From an uncultured Verrucomicrobiota bacterium (GTDB lineage: Bacteria > Verrucomicrobiota > Kiritimatiellia > SS1-B-03-39 > UBA6053): 64,000 nt of DNA. The position numbers were made by a program, and so were the translations under genes. Positions 1-10,506 of the stretch are shown one piece after another. The DNA is taken from contig CAKZLZ010000018.1 of NCBI GenBank assembly GCA_937127435.1, positions 1-64,000 on the forward strand. Direction: 5' to 3'. Position 1 is the stretch's first letter. Each line of letters begins with the position of its first letter. The notes under the pieces were generated by a model. It saw only the letters and a program-made list of their open reading frames with translations, made no database searches and had not been told where the DNA came from.

Positions 1-75
1 TTTCACTCTGGAGATGAAGTAATACAAGTTTTGCTGTCCCGCTTTTCGGGGCCAGGCCACTCCACCGGATTCCAG

Positions 76-3000
76 CTAAGGTATAATCGCTCCATTCATC
101 GCCCGGATGGTGTAGGTGAATTCGTAGATACCGGGGTCAACCCAATATTCAGGGAGGGTCTGAGGGCCGCAGCTGCCGGTGCCGACACCGCGTTGACGGT
201 GATCGAGGTGTATCCAGGTTTCGGGGCGGCGGCGATCTTCGAGTTCGTGGGTATGGAAACTGGTCTGTAGATCGGCATCGGTGAAGTGCCGGACGGAAAA
301 CTCCATCCAGTCATCTCCCTCGAAATGGAGGGTCATGGCCCCGTTGGACAATGCAAACCAACGTACATCGGTCTTGTTACCATTTTCCTGGGGCAGGATG
401 TAGTTGACCAACTGATCATCTACTGTTCCCGAATATCGTCCAACCGGCATGCCGGATTTCCGGTCCCCATGTGACTCTCCGGGACCGCGGCCAAACCATT
501 CAACCTGCTCGAAGCCGGGCGGGGTGGCGCAAACCACCCCCACTCGGGCCAAACTGGGAAGGCTCTTATCTATCTCTACCCGATTCTCCACCCGGATGGC
601 ACCATTCGGCAGTTGGTGGATCCGCTCCTCGTGTACAATACGTTTTTCAGGATCCGCAGCGACCAGGACCGTCACCCGTTTCATGGTTCCGTCATCAAGA
701 GCTTCCTGGTCTTGAGAGAATATGTTTAGATCATCTAATAGTCCTGCTTTCCGCCATTGACCGAGTGGGCGATCTTCTTGACCGGTCCAAAGTCGGATAC
801 CATCGTTATCGATGGTCGCCCGGGATAAACACAAGCTGGGCCAGGTGATCAACAACTCCTGCTCGTTGCACATGAGCCCGGCAGGGAGATCCTGCTCTTT
901 CCGCAAAGCCAGTCCCGGCAGGCAAGGAAATGCTTCCCTTTTCCCCGGTTGCACTGGCAGTGCCACCTGTTCCCAGGCCACCTCATATCCTGCATCGCAC
1001 CAAGCAGTTGCCTTTCCGGCTTTAAAACGGAACAGCACATGACATTCCCGGCCTGCCGCATCAGACAGAGGCAATTCTAATTTTAATTTCTGTGGTTTAC
1101 TTGGCACCGCGGTCAACCCCGGCAGCCCCCCCCGGGCTGTCACCACACCGTCCATGGTTAGTTCCCAACTACCGGTTAACCAGCTAAGATCCGTAAACCA
1201 CTGCTTGCAAGTTACTGTCAGTTCCCCATCAGCATACGCCACACCCACCGGCTGAGCCAACTTCTTGAACTCTTCCATATAAGGTTTTGGGGTCCGATCA
1301 GGCCATACCATTCCATCAGCGCAGAAGTTGGCATCGTGAATCGTTTCGCCAAAATCTCCACCATAGGCCCAGTAGTCGCGGCCTTTGTCATCAGTCTGCA
1401 GAATGCCGTGATCCAGAAACTCCCAGATGTAACCACCCTGCAGGCCATGGCACTCCTCGAATGCCTGCCAATATTCATGCAGACTTCCGCAACTGTTGCC
1501 CATGGCGTGAGCATATTCACAGAGGATGAAAGGGCGGTCTTCCGTGGTGGTTGCCGCCCAGTCACGCATCGCCTTGATCGTGGCGTACATGGGATTTATG
1601 ATATCGTTACTGACCCGGCGACCGTCTTTCCAGCCCCAGCCATTCTGACGCCACAGGACATGAATATCGCCTTCATGGTGCAAGTAGCGACTGCTATCCA
1701 GCCGTTTCACTGCGGCTGCCATCTCGTCATGGTTGGATCCGTTTCCTGATTCATTTCCAAGACTCCAGCCGATAATGCTCACATGATTGCGGTCCCGCAG
1801 CACCATGCGTTCCCCTCGTTCCACAAAGGAGTTGCGCCATCGGGTGTCGCGGCACAGCGAAGCATAATTGTCATGGGTTTCCACATTGGCCTCGTCCAGT
1901 ACGTAGAGTCCATACTGGTCGCAGAGCTCGTACCAATATGGATCACTGGGATAGTGTGATGTGCGGACGGCATTAAAGTTGTATCGCTTGAGCAGACGGA
2001 TGTCCGCCTCCATGCGTGCGCGGGTCATCACCCGGCCGAGACAGTCGTCGTGCTCGTGACGGTTGATTCCCCGGATCATCACGGCTTGTCCGTTCACGAG
2101 CAGTTGACGATCCCGTACCTCCACACTGCGAAAACCGGTGCGCAGGTGATGATGATCCAACACGGTGCCATCTTCCTCCCGAAGTCGCACCCTAAGATGG
2201 TAGAGTACGGGATCCTCGGCCGACCAGATACGGCAATTGGCGACGGAAACCTCGAAGGAGACCGCATCACCGCTGATGCGGAACTGTCGATTCAACGGAG
2301 CGGATGTAGAGGCGATTTCAGTGAGGTTGGGATCCTGGACCACCAAGTCCACGACAAAATCCCGGTCTGGACCCTCGGGCAACCAGGTGTCGTCATGACG
2401 GATTGCCACCTGGACTTTCAGAGATCCCTTTCCGGTCTTGAAGTCGGGAGTTCCACAAGCGAATACATCCTGCAGATAACTGTGAGGGGTTGCTTCCAGA
2501 TAGACATCCCGGGTGATGCCACCATGCCACCACTGGTCCTGATCCTCGATATAATTGGCATCGGCCCATTTCGCCACCCGGGCCACCAGTAGGTTTTCGC
2601 CTGCCACCAAGAATGGAGTGACTTCGAATTCCGCCGGCAAACAGGAGTCCTTGGACATGCCCACCCATTGACCATTGATGTAAATTTCCAGATAACTGGC
2701 TGCCCCACCCACATGCAGCACCACCCTCTGGTCTGCCCATCCCTCAGGGAGGGTAAATTGCCTGCGATACACACCAGTCGGATTTTCTTCCGGAACCCGG
2801 GGAGGGTAATTGTCGTAGGGCATCCTCACATTGGTGTAGATGGGTTTGTCCCAAAGGTTCTGCATAGTCCAACAGGAAGGAACCGGTATCTCCATCCAAT
2901 TCAGGTTCTCTCCTTCGAAGTTCAACCGCTCCGGTTCCACAGCTCCCATTGATACGTGCAGAGAAAATTTCCAAGTGCCATTGAGGGATAAATGGTCGTC

Positions 3001-3093
3001 CCGGCGACCGAGGCCATGCATGGGTAACCGATTGATTTGGGTGAGTTCAGGGAGTTCCCAGAGATTATCGGAGAGTTGTGGGGGGAAGGTCAT
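76..3093 (-). CDS. lacZ: Glycoside hydrolase family 2 beta-galactosidase (LacZ-like)
   Basis: 1005 aa ORF; GH2 motifs RGINRHEHDD, NFNAVRTSHYPSDPYWYELCDQYGLYVLDEANVETH, GWSLGNESGNG, LCEYAHAMGNSCG, GGYIWEFLDHG. Confidence 0.95.
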   Translation of the reverse strand: MTFPPQLSDNLWELPELTQINRLPMHGLGRRDDHLSLNGTWKFSLHVSMGAVEPERLNFEGENLNWMEIPVPSCWTMQNLWDKPIYTNVRMPYDNYPPRVPEENPTGVYRRQFTLPEGWADQRVVLHVGGAASYLEIYINGQWVGMSKDSCLPAEFEVTPFLVAGENLLVARVAKWADANYIEDQDQWWHGGITRDVYLEATPHSYLQDVFACGTPDFKTGKGSLKVQVAIRHDDTWLPEGPDRDFVVDLVVQDPNLTEIASTSAPLNRQFRISGDAVSFEVSVANCRIWSAEDPVLYHLRVRLREEDGTVLDHHHLRTGFRSVEVRDRQLLVNGQAVMIRGINRHEHDDCLGRVMTRARMEADIRLLKRYNFNAVRTSHYPSDPYWYELCDQYGLYVLDEANVETHDNYASLCRDTRWRNSFVERGERMVLRDRNHVSIIGWSLGNESGNGSNHDEMAAAVKRLDSSRYLHHEGDIHVLWRQNGWGWKDGRRVSNDIINPMYATIKAMRDWAATTTEDRPFILCEYAHAMGNSCGSLHEYWQAFEECHGLQGGYIWEFLDHGILQTDDKGRDYWAYGGDFGETIHDANFCADGMVWPDRTPKPYMEEFKKLAQPVGVAYADGELTVTCKQWFTDLSWLTGSWELTMDGVVTARGGLPGLTAVPSKPQKLKLELPLSDAAGRECHVLFRFKAGKATAWCDAGYEVAWEQVALPVQPGKREAFPCLPGLALRKEQDLPAGLMCNEQELLITWPSLCLSRATIDNDGIRLWTGQEDRPLGQWRKAGLLDDLNIFSQDQEALDDGTMKRVTVLVAADPEKRIVHEERIHQLPNGAIRVENRVEIDKSLPSLARVGVVCATPPGFEQVEWFGRGPGESHGDRKSGMPVGRYSGTVDDQLVNYILPQENGNKTDVRWFALSNGAMTLHFEGDDWMEFSVRHFTDADLQTSFHTHELEDRRRPETWIHLDHRQRGVGTGSCGPQTLPEYWVDPGIYEFTYTIRAMNGAIIP

Positions 3094-3310
3094 AGAAATT
3101 TATTCAGATTTCTCTAATTACGGAAAGTGATAAGATAAATGCAGGCAGTAGAGAATGGAGGAAATGAGCATTTTGGTTCTGCGTGGATGCAGGCTAAGAA
3201 TCGGGTACAGTAATATTATCTCTAAAAGTAAGGACGCGTCCCGATTAAAAACACTTAATATGAATTGTCACAATCGGTGCAAGTGAAAACGGCCTCCATT
3301 TTGTACTAAT

Positions 3311-4480
3311 CTATTTATGTGTATGGGTGTTGCCTGGTATCCATATGGGCTGCTGTGAAAAGGAACACATCTCCTCACCGGCGGTAGTGATGACGCCCAG
3401 CAGGCTATCTAATGCTAATTTCCCAACAGCTTTTGGGGTAAATTCCAACCGGCTCCAATTATGAGTTTTCGGGAGTGGAATACCTTGATTCGATAACGTG
3501 ATTATCCCCAAATCGCGACCAGGGATGATTTTTGTTGCATCCAAATAGGCTGAGATTTTTGGCATTAGATGATCATTCGACACGTAGATCGCATCTGGTG
3601 GAGCCGCTCCCTTTAGCAATTGATCTAAAAGATACGCAACACTCTCCATTTTTTCGGGAGCAACCAGCAAAAATGACTCATAAGATAATCCACATTGATT
3701 CAAAGCGAATTTAATGGATTGTTTTCGCCATTCTACCGGACGCATACGGTCTTCGATGGCGATGACCGCAATTCGGCGATATCCCTCCGTCGCGAAGATA
3801 TTCACCGCCCGGGCCACGGCGGAAGTGTCATCAATATCAATCAGGGGTTCAAGAAATACAGTTGGATGACGCGCAAGGTAAATATAGCTCGTAGGAGGCT
3901 TTATATTTCCATGTGCGATCGCAAAAGCCTGTTCGAACAGGCTCGCCCAGCGGGTTACGACGAGGAAACCGTCTGCAGGGTTTGATTTAAGTTCTTCTGC
4001 AATGTCTTCCGCATTGCGGGGATCTGCGTTCCCATGGGCGAGTGTGTGCAGACTCACTTCATGATGTAAGTCTTTTGCACGCTCCACAATCCCGTCAATG
4101 ACAAGATGGTCCGGCTGGTTCTCTAATTTAAAATCACTCCATAAAGCCAAGCATAGTCCTTGCCGGGGAAATACCCGTCCCGGGGTAGTTGAAGGTTCTG
4201 CAAATAGGTGTTGGGCCAGTTTTTTTTCTTTTTGGGTGAGAACCAGGCTTTCCACGTCTTCCTGCTTAAACACTTTTCGCACAAAAGTTCCGCTGCCATG
4301 AAATCGGGCGGCCACGCCTTCATCCACCAGATCCCCCATGGTACGATGAATCTTCATTCGGTTCACCCCCAACATTTCTGCCAATTCACGGTCTGATAAA
4401 AACCGCATACCCGTCTTAACGGGATGCTGACTTAAGGCGTACCTTATGATTTTTTCAACTTTATTCATGGTCTGTGACAC
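3311..4480 (-). CDS. GntR-type wHTH regulator with LacI-like sugar-binding sensor domain
   Basis: N-terminal LSDRELAEMLGVNRMKIHRTMGDLVDEGVAARFHGSGTFV (GntR wHTH), then periplasmic-binding-like domain. Confidence 0.85.
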   Translation of the reverse strand: MSQTMNKVEKIIRYALSQHPVKTGMRFLSDRELAEMLGVNRMKIHRTMGDLVDEGVAARFHGSGTFVRKVFKQEDVESLVLTQKEKKLAQHLFAEPSTTPGRVFPRQGLCLALWSDFKLENQPDHLVIDGIVERAKDLHHEVSLHTLAHGNADPRNAEDIAEELKSNPADGFLVVTRWASLFEQAFAIAHGNIKPPTSYIYLARHPTVFLEPLIDIDDTSAVARAVNIFATEGYRRIAVIAIEDRMRPVEWRKQSIKFALNQCGLSYESFLLVAPEKMESVAYLLDQLLKGAAPPDAIYVSNDHLMPKISAYLDATKIIPGRDLGIITLSNQGIPLPKTHNWSRLEFTPKAVGKLALDSLLGVITTAGEEMCSFSQQPIWIPGNTHTHK

Positions 4481-4706
4481 TAGCGGGAACTTGCTTGTGC
4501 ATCAAGATGCTATGGTTGAAAATACAAACAAATAGACATTGCAACACATACCGCATTGTGTCACAAAGTGATTTATGAAGAAGTTGGCAAATCCAAGCAC
4601 GGAGCAAATCGGCGCGAATGGTATGTGCGGGCCGAGTCTATGTAAAATATATAACGTGCAAGCGACTCCCGGAAAATCGAAGCCAAACCATACCCAGTAT
4701 AGAAAT

Positions 4707-5336
4707 ATGGGGTTTACGCTCATTGAGCTTCTGGTAGTGATCGCGATCATTATCTTGATTGCAGCATTGGTCTCTCCCGCGTTAATGCGTTCTTTAGAAG
4801 CGGCACGGTTCGCCGGATGCAGTAGCAATCTTCGCCAAATAGGATTGACCGTTTATCAATATACCGTTGAAAATAAAGGGAAGCTACCCCAAGGAGAACG
4901 ATGGTGGATTCAAGATGCCCCCATACCAACATTACTCGGTTATGACAAATGGGACCCCAAGAAGTATAATAACCGGAAATCTGGAACGCTTTTCGTTTGT
5001 CCATCCGCTCGAACAAAATATTATGGCAGTCATATTGATTACATTGCGAACATTCTTGTCATGCGTCACCCCAACAGCTCGCCCCCTTGGTTAATGATAG
5101 ATCAAGTACTTGAACCTGCGAACACTGCGATGATGTTTGATAAGAAAAGCAACACCACAGGCAATATTTTGGACGGGTTTACAGGATATTGCAATTATCA
5201 AAATTATGTAAACGAAGCCTCCCGTATCCTCCCTGAACGTCATGGTCATCGTCATAACATACTCTGGGTAGATCTTCACGTCTCCGTTTTGCCAAGCGGA
5301 AATTTGACGAAAGAAAATTTTTATCCAAATGAATGA
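4707..5336 (+). CDS. Prepilin-type N-terminal cleavage/methylation protein with H-X9-DG-like C-terminus
   Basis: [20 protein letters not shown] prepilin motif; [18 protein letters not shown] near the C-terminus; internal ATG preferred over the ORF start at 4575. Confidence 0.85.
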   Translation: MGFTLIELLVVIAIIILIAALVSPALMRSLEAARFAGCSSNLRQIGLTVYQYTVENKGKLPQGERWWIQDAPIPTLLGYDKWDPKKYNNRKSGTLFVCPSARTKYYGSHIDYIANILVMRHPNSSPPWLMIDQVLEPANTAMMFDKKSNTTGNILDGFTGYCNYQNYVNEASRILPERHGHRHNILWVDLHVSVLPSGNLTKENFYPNE

Positions 5337-5431
5337 GCCTAAGGAAGTCGCTTCATATTTAGACGGAGGTTCTGTGCGATTTCCATTTCGGACATATGCC
5401 TACTGAAGTGAAGCGACAGAGGAAATGAAGA

Positions 5432-6949
5432 ATGATTCAGAAACCAAACATTGTATTTATTTTAGCTGATGATCTGGGATGGTGTGATCTTGCTGCAGAT
5501 GGCAGCCGGTTTCACGAAAGCCCAAACATTGATCGCATTGCGAAAGAAGGCATGCGGTTTACGCAGGGATATGCGGCTAGTCAGGTATGCAGTCCATCAC
5601 GTGCAAGTATTCTTACAGGGAAGTATCCCCCAAGGCACGGTATCACGGATTATATAGGTGCCCTGTCAGGGGAGGCTTGGCGTAAGCTGGGTCGATTCAA
5701 CAAACTGCTCCCTGCTGAATATGAGCACGGACTTCGTGAGGACGAAATTACCTTCGCCGAAGTTTTACGCCGTGCGGGTTACCATACCTTTTTCGCAGGG
5801 AAATGGCACTGTGGTGAGGAGGGGGCTTATCCTGAAAACTTTGGGTTTGAAATTAACAAGGGAGGCTGGAAAGTGGGTTCTCCAGCAGGAGGATATTTCG
5901 CACCATGGGTTAATCCATCCCTTCCCCCGGGGCCTGCTGGAGAATCATTGCCCATTCGATTGGGAAAAGAAACTTCTCAGTTCATCGCTGAGCACAAAGA
6001 TCAACCTTTTTTTGCCTACCTCTCATTCTATTCTGTGCACGGCCCCCTCCAGACAAGCCAGGCCCGTTGGGAAAAGTTTAGACAAAAAGCAACGATGCAT
6101 GATGCACCCGAAAAACGCTTTATTTTTGACAGAACTCTGCCCGTTCGACAAATACAGGATTGCCCCATTTACGCAGGAATGATTGAGGCCATGGATGAAG
6201 CGGTCGGTATTGTCCTTGATCAACTTGATGAACTCGGCCTCGCAGAAAATACACTTGTCTGCTTCACCTCAGATAATGGCGGCGTTTCCTCGGGTGATTC
6301 ATATGCGTCCTCGATGTTGCCTTTACGCGGAGGAAAGGGACGTCAATGGGAAGGTGGAATCCGTGAACCTTTTTACGTCCGCATGCCTGGAAAAATTAAG
6401 GAGGGTACTCTTTGTGATGTACCCGTCTCTGGTATCGACTTTTATCCCACTTTCATGGATTTCGCTGGACTTCCTGTTCCTTCAGAGCAAATAATTGATG
6501 GTCAGAGTATTCTCCCGTTACTCATGGGGGAAAAGAAAACGGAACTTCTTGAACGTGATCTCTTCTGGCACTACCCCCACTACGGGAATCAGGGTGGAGA
6601 CCCATCCTCAACCATCAGAAATGGAGACTGGAAGCTTATTCATTACTATGAAGATGACCGTGATGAACTCTACAATCTGCGAAGCGATCCCGGCGAAACA
6701 AATGATGTGGTTGCATTCAACAAAGAGATGGCAACCACGCTGCGCCAACGTCTTGATACGTGGCTGACCGAGGCCGAGGCGAAAATACCTTCGCATGACC
6801 CCCAGTATGATCCAACAAGCGAGAGCGATTACTTGCATAACCGTGAACATGAGTTGATGCCGGCATTAGAAGTGCAACATGCCCAATATCTGGATGCAAA
6901 GTGGCAGCCGGACGAAGACTGGTGGGGAAGCCAAATCACTATTGATTAA
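5432..6949 (+). CDS. Sulfatase (formylglycine-dependent)
   Basis: PNIVFILADDLGWCDL start; CSPSRASILTGKYPPRHG (CxPxR); GKWHCG; SD-like gaggaaatg upstream. Confidence 0.95.
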   Translation: MIQKPNIVFILADDLGWCDLAADGSRFHESPNIDRIAKEGMRFTQGYAASQVCSPSRASILTGKYPPRHGITDYIGALSGEAWRKLGRFNKLLPAEYEHGLREDEITFAEVLRRAGYHTFFAGKWHCGEEGAYPENFGFEINKGGWKVGSPAGGYFAPWVNPSLPPGPAGESLPIRLGKETSQFIAEHKDQPFFAYLSFYSVHGPLQTSQARWEKFRQKATMHDAPEKRFIFDRTLPVRQIQDCPIYAGMIEAMDEAVGIVLDQLDELGLAENTLVCFTSDNGGVSSGDSYASSMLPLRGGKGRQWEGGIREPFYVRMPGKIKEGTLCDVPVSGIDFYPTFMDFAGLPVPSEQIIDGQSILPLLMGEKKTELLERDLFWHYPHYGNQGGDPSSTIRNGDWKLIHYYEDDRDELYNLRSDPGETNDVVAFNKEMATTLRQRLDTWLTEAEAKIPSHDPQYDPTSESDYLHNREHELMPALEVQHAQYLDAKWQPDEDWWGSQITID

Positions 6950-7181
6950 TTTAGAGACACACATATCTTTTGCCGTTAGCCACAGAGAACACACATGACT
7001 TTCTACACTCTAAATCAGCACTCGCACCCCCCTCTCTTTTTCTTCCATCCCCACCCTATCTGTGCATGGGGAAACTCTGAATCGAAGTGGCGGTGACTTA
7101 TACCTGTTCCGATGCTGCATTCTTCTTGAATTCTTTCAGAAGTATTTCTGATTTTTGGACCCTAAAATTTAGTAACTATTT

Positions 7182-10100
7182 ATGACACAATACTCCGCCA
7201 TCACCGAAATCCGCCTTCACAAAGCCCTGCCCCGCCTGCAAAATCACTGTTACCGCGACACACGCCCGGTCTCTCTGTCTGCCTGGCACGTGGGAGGCGA
7301 ACCCGTGTCCCTGGAGCAGGCCCTGCAGGCCGAATACACGACTTTCGCCGTTGGCGATGCGTGGGGAAAACAATGGGATACCACCTGGCTACGAGTTACC
7401 GGCACCCTACCCGCTGACTGGAAGCGTGAAAAAACAGTGCTCCGGGTTCGTCTTAACGCCACCGGACGAGAAGGTTTTACCGCAGAAGGTCTCGTCTATA
7501 TACATGGAAGCCTTGCTTGTGCTCTCAATGCAAATCGTGATGAAATCCCGGTGGGAAATTACTGGGGGCCGGGAGAGGATTTCGAACTCAGAATCGAGGC
7601 CGCCGCCAATGTGGCTCAATGTGACGGGGCCGCAGTTCCTGCCTCGGACAAGCTTTGGTACAAGCTGGATAAAGCCGAACTGGCCTGTGCCGACCGCGAA
7701 GCCCTCGCTTTCCTGCTGGATTATGAAGTCGCCCTCGAAGCGATGGATGTCCTCCCCCAAGATGCCCCCCGCCGCGTGAATTTGCGCAAGGCGCTGAACC
7801 AAAGTCTTAACATTCTGGAACTTGAGGACGACATCTCCGCCGCCCGCGCTGAATTGGCTCCGGTGTTGAAAAAGCAAAACGGGGATACTGTACATTCCCT
7901 CACCGCCATCGGTCATGCTCATATCGACACAGCCTGGCTCTGGCCACTGCGGGAGACCATCCGTAAATGTGCTCGAACTTTTCTCGCGACCCTCAACTAC
8001 ATGGATGACTATCCGGAGTATGTTTTTTGCTGTTCCCAGGCCCAGCAGTACGACTGGATGGAGGCCCACTACCCGGAATTGTTTTTCCGAATTCAGGAAA
8101 AAATCAGGCAGGGACAATGGGAACCCGTCGGCAGCATGTGGGTGGAAATGGATTGCAACCTGGCCGGCGGCGAATCGCTGATCCGGCAGCTGGTCAAAGG
8201 CAAAGCGTACTTCGAAAAAAAATTCGGATATGAAACCCGGGATGCCTGGATCCCCGACGTGTTCGGCTATTCCGCCGCCCTGCCCCAGATTTTTAAAAAA
8301 TCCGGCATCGACTATTTCGTGACCCAAAAGATATCCTGGAACCAAACCAATAAGTTCCCCCATCAAACCTTTTACTGGGAAGGCATCGACGGCACCAAAA
8401 TCTTTTCCCATTTCCCGCCTGCGGACACCTACATCGGCAACATGTCCGCAAAAGAATTGGCCTTCAGCCAAAGCAACTTCAAAGGGCACGCAAACTCTGA
8501 CAGGTCGCTGTACATTTACGGACACGGTGACGGAGGCGGCGGCCCCACCACCGGGATGCTGGAACGCATGCGGCGCTTCGGGAATTTCGAGGGCATCCCG
8601 CCGGTCCGCCCCGGCAAAGTGCTCCCCTTTCTTGAGGAAACCGAAAATACGGCTACCGATCTTCCCGTCTGGGTCGGTGAACTTTATCTGGAACTACACC
8701 GCGGCACCTACACCACTCAGGCCCGCACCAAGTACAATAACCGCACATGCGAATTCCTGCTTCGGGATACAGAATTTTTAGATGCGATCGCCGCGACACT
8801 GGACCCCGACCACAAGGAACAGGCGGCGGACCCCGCCCACTCGGTTTACGATGTAACACCGACTGGAGCCACCCGTCACGCGGATGCCCTCGACAGGGCA
8901 TGGAAACTTCTCCTGTTGAATCAATTCCATGACATTATCCCCGGTTCATCGATCACCTGGGTCTACGAGGATGCCGAACGCGACTACGCCACCATCCGAG
9001 AATTGTGTGCGTCTGTGCTAACGCCCTGCCTCAACACCCTGGACACGCGCATAGATACGCGAAACCTGACCCATCCCTTCCGCATTCTCAATACCCTTGG
9101 ATTTCCCCGGGAAGAAATTGTGGATCTGCCCGGACACGGTCTGCAAAGGGTACAGGTTCCCGCCTGTGGATATACAGTGGTGGAAGCAGAGACCCATCCC
9201 GTCCAAGCACAGATTACAGCCGAGGAATTACCCGCAGGCGGCATTCGCATTGTCAACGGTCCTCTCACCGCAACGTTCGATTCTACAGGTCGCCTCACCA
9301 GTCTCTGGGACGAAGAGGAACAACGGGAGATCATGCTGGACGGTCAACCCGGAAACCAGTTCCTGCTGCATTCCGATATTCCAAACGCCTGGGATGCATG
9401 GGACATCGATATTTTCCATCAGGAAGTCCAACAGGAACTGACAGTGAGCGAGACATTGACCCTGGTGGACGCATCCCCGCTTCTGGTCCGCCTCCGCCTC
9501 CGCCGTGACTTCAGTGCGTCGAAGATGACCCAGGACATTGTGTTCCGGGCCGGGTCGCGGCGCATCGACTTCGAAACCGAGATCGACTGGCAGGAGGACC
9601 ACAAACTGCTCAAGGTCGCTTTCCCCGTGGATATCCTCTCTCCCAAAGCCACCTACGAAATTCAATACGGTCACGTGGAGCGCCCCACCCATTTTAACAC
9701 CAGTTGGGATCAGGCGCGATTCGAAGTCTGTGCACATAAATGGGCCGACCTCTCCGATAACGGATACGGTGTGGCGTTACTCAACGACTGTAAATACGGC
9801 TACGATATTCACGGAAATGTCATCCGATTGAGTCTGCTGAAATCCTCCACCGCCCCCGATCCCACAGCCGACCGGGGCATCCAGCGCTTCACCTACGCCC
9901 TCTATCCGCATGCGGACGACTGTCGAAAAGGTGGCGTGATCGAAGAGGCCTATCAGCTCAACGTGCCACTGCGGATCGCCGAGCTTCCAGTGTGTAAAGG
10001 AAATCTTCCCTCAGAGCATTCCTGGTTTCAAGTGAATCGCGAGGGGGTATTGATCGAATCTGTGAAACGGGCGGAGGACGGAGATGGAATCGTGGTGCGT

Positions 10101-10277
10101 TTATACGAAAGCCGGGGCACTCGCGGTATGTGTCTCCTCTCATCTCCTTTAAGTTTTCAACAATGTAGTATTACGGATATGTTGGAACGCGAAACGGGAC
10201 AGGTATCTTTGGAGAACGGCTCAGTACGTTTCGCAGTAACTCCGTTTGAGATTATTACCTTAAAGTTTTCATGTTGA
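7182..10277 (+). CDS. Alpha-mannosidase (GH38)
   Basis: 1031 aa; IGHAHIDTAWLWPLRET, WEPVGSMWVEMDCNLAGGESLIRQ, WIPDVFGYSAALPQI, LLLNQFHDIIPGSSI. Confidence 0.95.
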   Translation: MTQYSAITEIRLHKALPRLQNHCYRDTRPVSLSAWHVGGEPVSLEQALQAEYTTFAVGDAWGKQWDTTWLRVTGTLPADWKREKTVLRVRLNATGREGFTAEGLVYIHGSLACALNANRDEIPVGNYWGPGEDFELRIEAAANVAQCDGAAVPASDKLWYKLDKAELACADREALAFLLDYEVALEAMDVLPQDAPRRVNLRKALNQSLNILELEDDISAARAELAPVLKKQNGDTVHSLTAIGHAHIDTAWLWPLRETIRKCARTFLATLNYMDDYPEYVFCCSQAQQYDWMEAHYPELFFRIQEKIRQGQWEPVGSMWVEMDCNLAGGESLIRQLVKGKAYFEKKFGYETRDAWIPDVFGYSAALPQIFKKSGIDYFVTQKISWNQTNKFPHQTFYWEGIDGTKIFSHFPPADTYIGNMSAKELAFSQSNFKGHANSDRSLYIYGHGDGGGGPTTGMLERMRRFGNFEGIPPVRPGKVLPFLEETENTATDLPVWVGELYLELHRGTYTTQARTKYNNRTCEFLLRDTEFLDAIAATLDPDHKEQAADPAHSVYDVTPTGATRHADALDRAWKLLLLNQFHDIIPGSSITWVYEDAERDYATIRELCASVLTPCLNTLDTRIDTRNLTHPFRILNTLGFPREEIVDLPGHGLQRVQVPACGYTVVEAETHPVQAQITAEELPAGGIRIVNGPLTATFDSTGRLTSLWDEEEQREIMLDGQPGNQFLLHSDIPNAWDAWDIDIFHQEVQQELTVSETLTLVDASPLLVRLRLRRDFSASKMTQDIVFRAGSRRIDFETEIDWQEDHKLLKVAFPVDILSPKATYEIQYGHVERPTHFNTSWDQARFEVCAHKWADLSDNGYGVALLNDCKYGYDIHGNVIRLSLLKSSTAPDPTADRGIQRFTYALYPHADDCRKGGVIEEAYQLNVPLRIAELPVCKGNLPSEHSWFQVNREGVLIESVKRAEDGDGIVVRLYESRGTRGMCLLSSPLSFQQCSITDMLERETGQVSLENGSVRFAVTPFEIITLKFSC

Positions 10278-10506
10278 TGAAACGAAGCCTTTAAACATAT
10301 TTATCTAATGACCGATTATTTATCTTTTTTCACAACCCGGTGACAACCTGCATGTTTTCGATGGGACGTGGGATGCCGCATTTCCTGGAGAACCCAGATT
10401 CTCCGAGGCAAACATGTCGTGCAAACTGTGAGGAAACACAGGCGCAACTCCTGACGAGTTTCCTGCCCTTGTTTGAATCCTTTTAAATCTCCAACTAAAA
10501 ACATTT

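Noticed and set aside
7407-8525. 372-aa ORF antisense to alpha-mannosidase
   Set aside because: Shadow ORF on a strongly coding opposite strand.
9480-9510. CCGCCT microrepeat
   Set aside because: Coding sequence for LVRLRLRRD in the mannosidase; codon-driven.
10481-10506. TTTTAAAT upstream of the sulfatase as another archaeal-type promoter
   Set aside because: Spacer is only 18 nt and the gene is bacterial host type; kept as a caveat against over-reading the motif.
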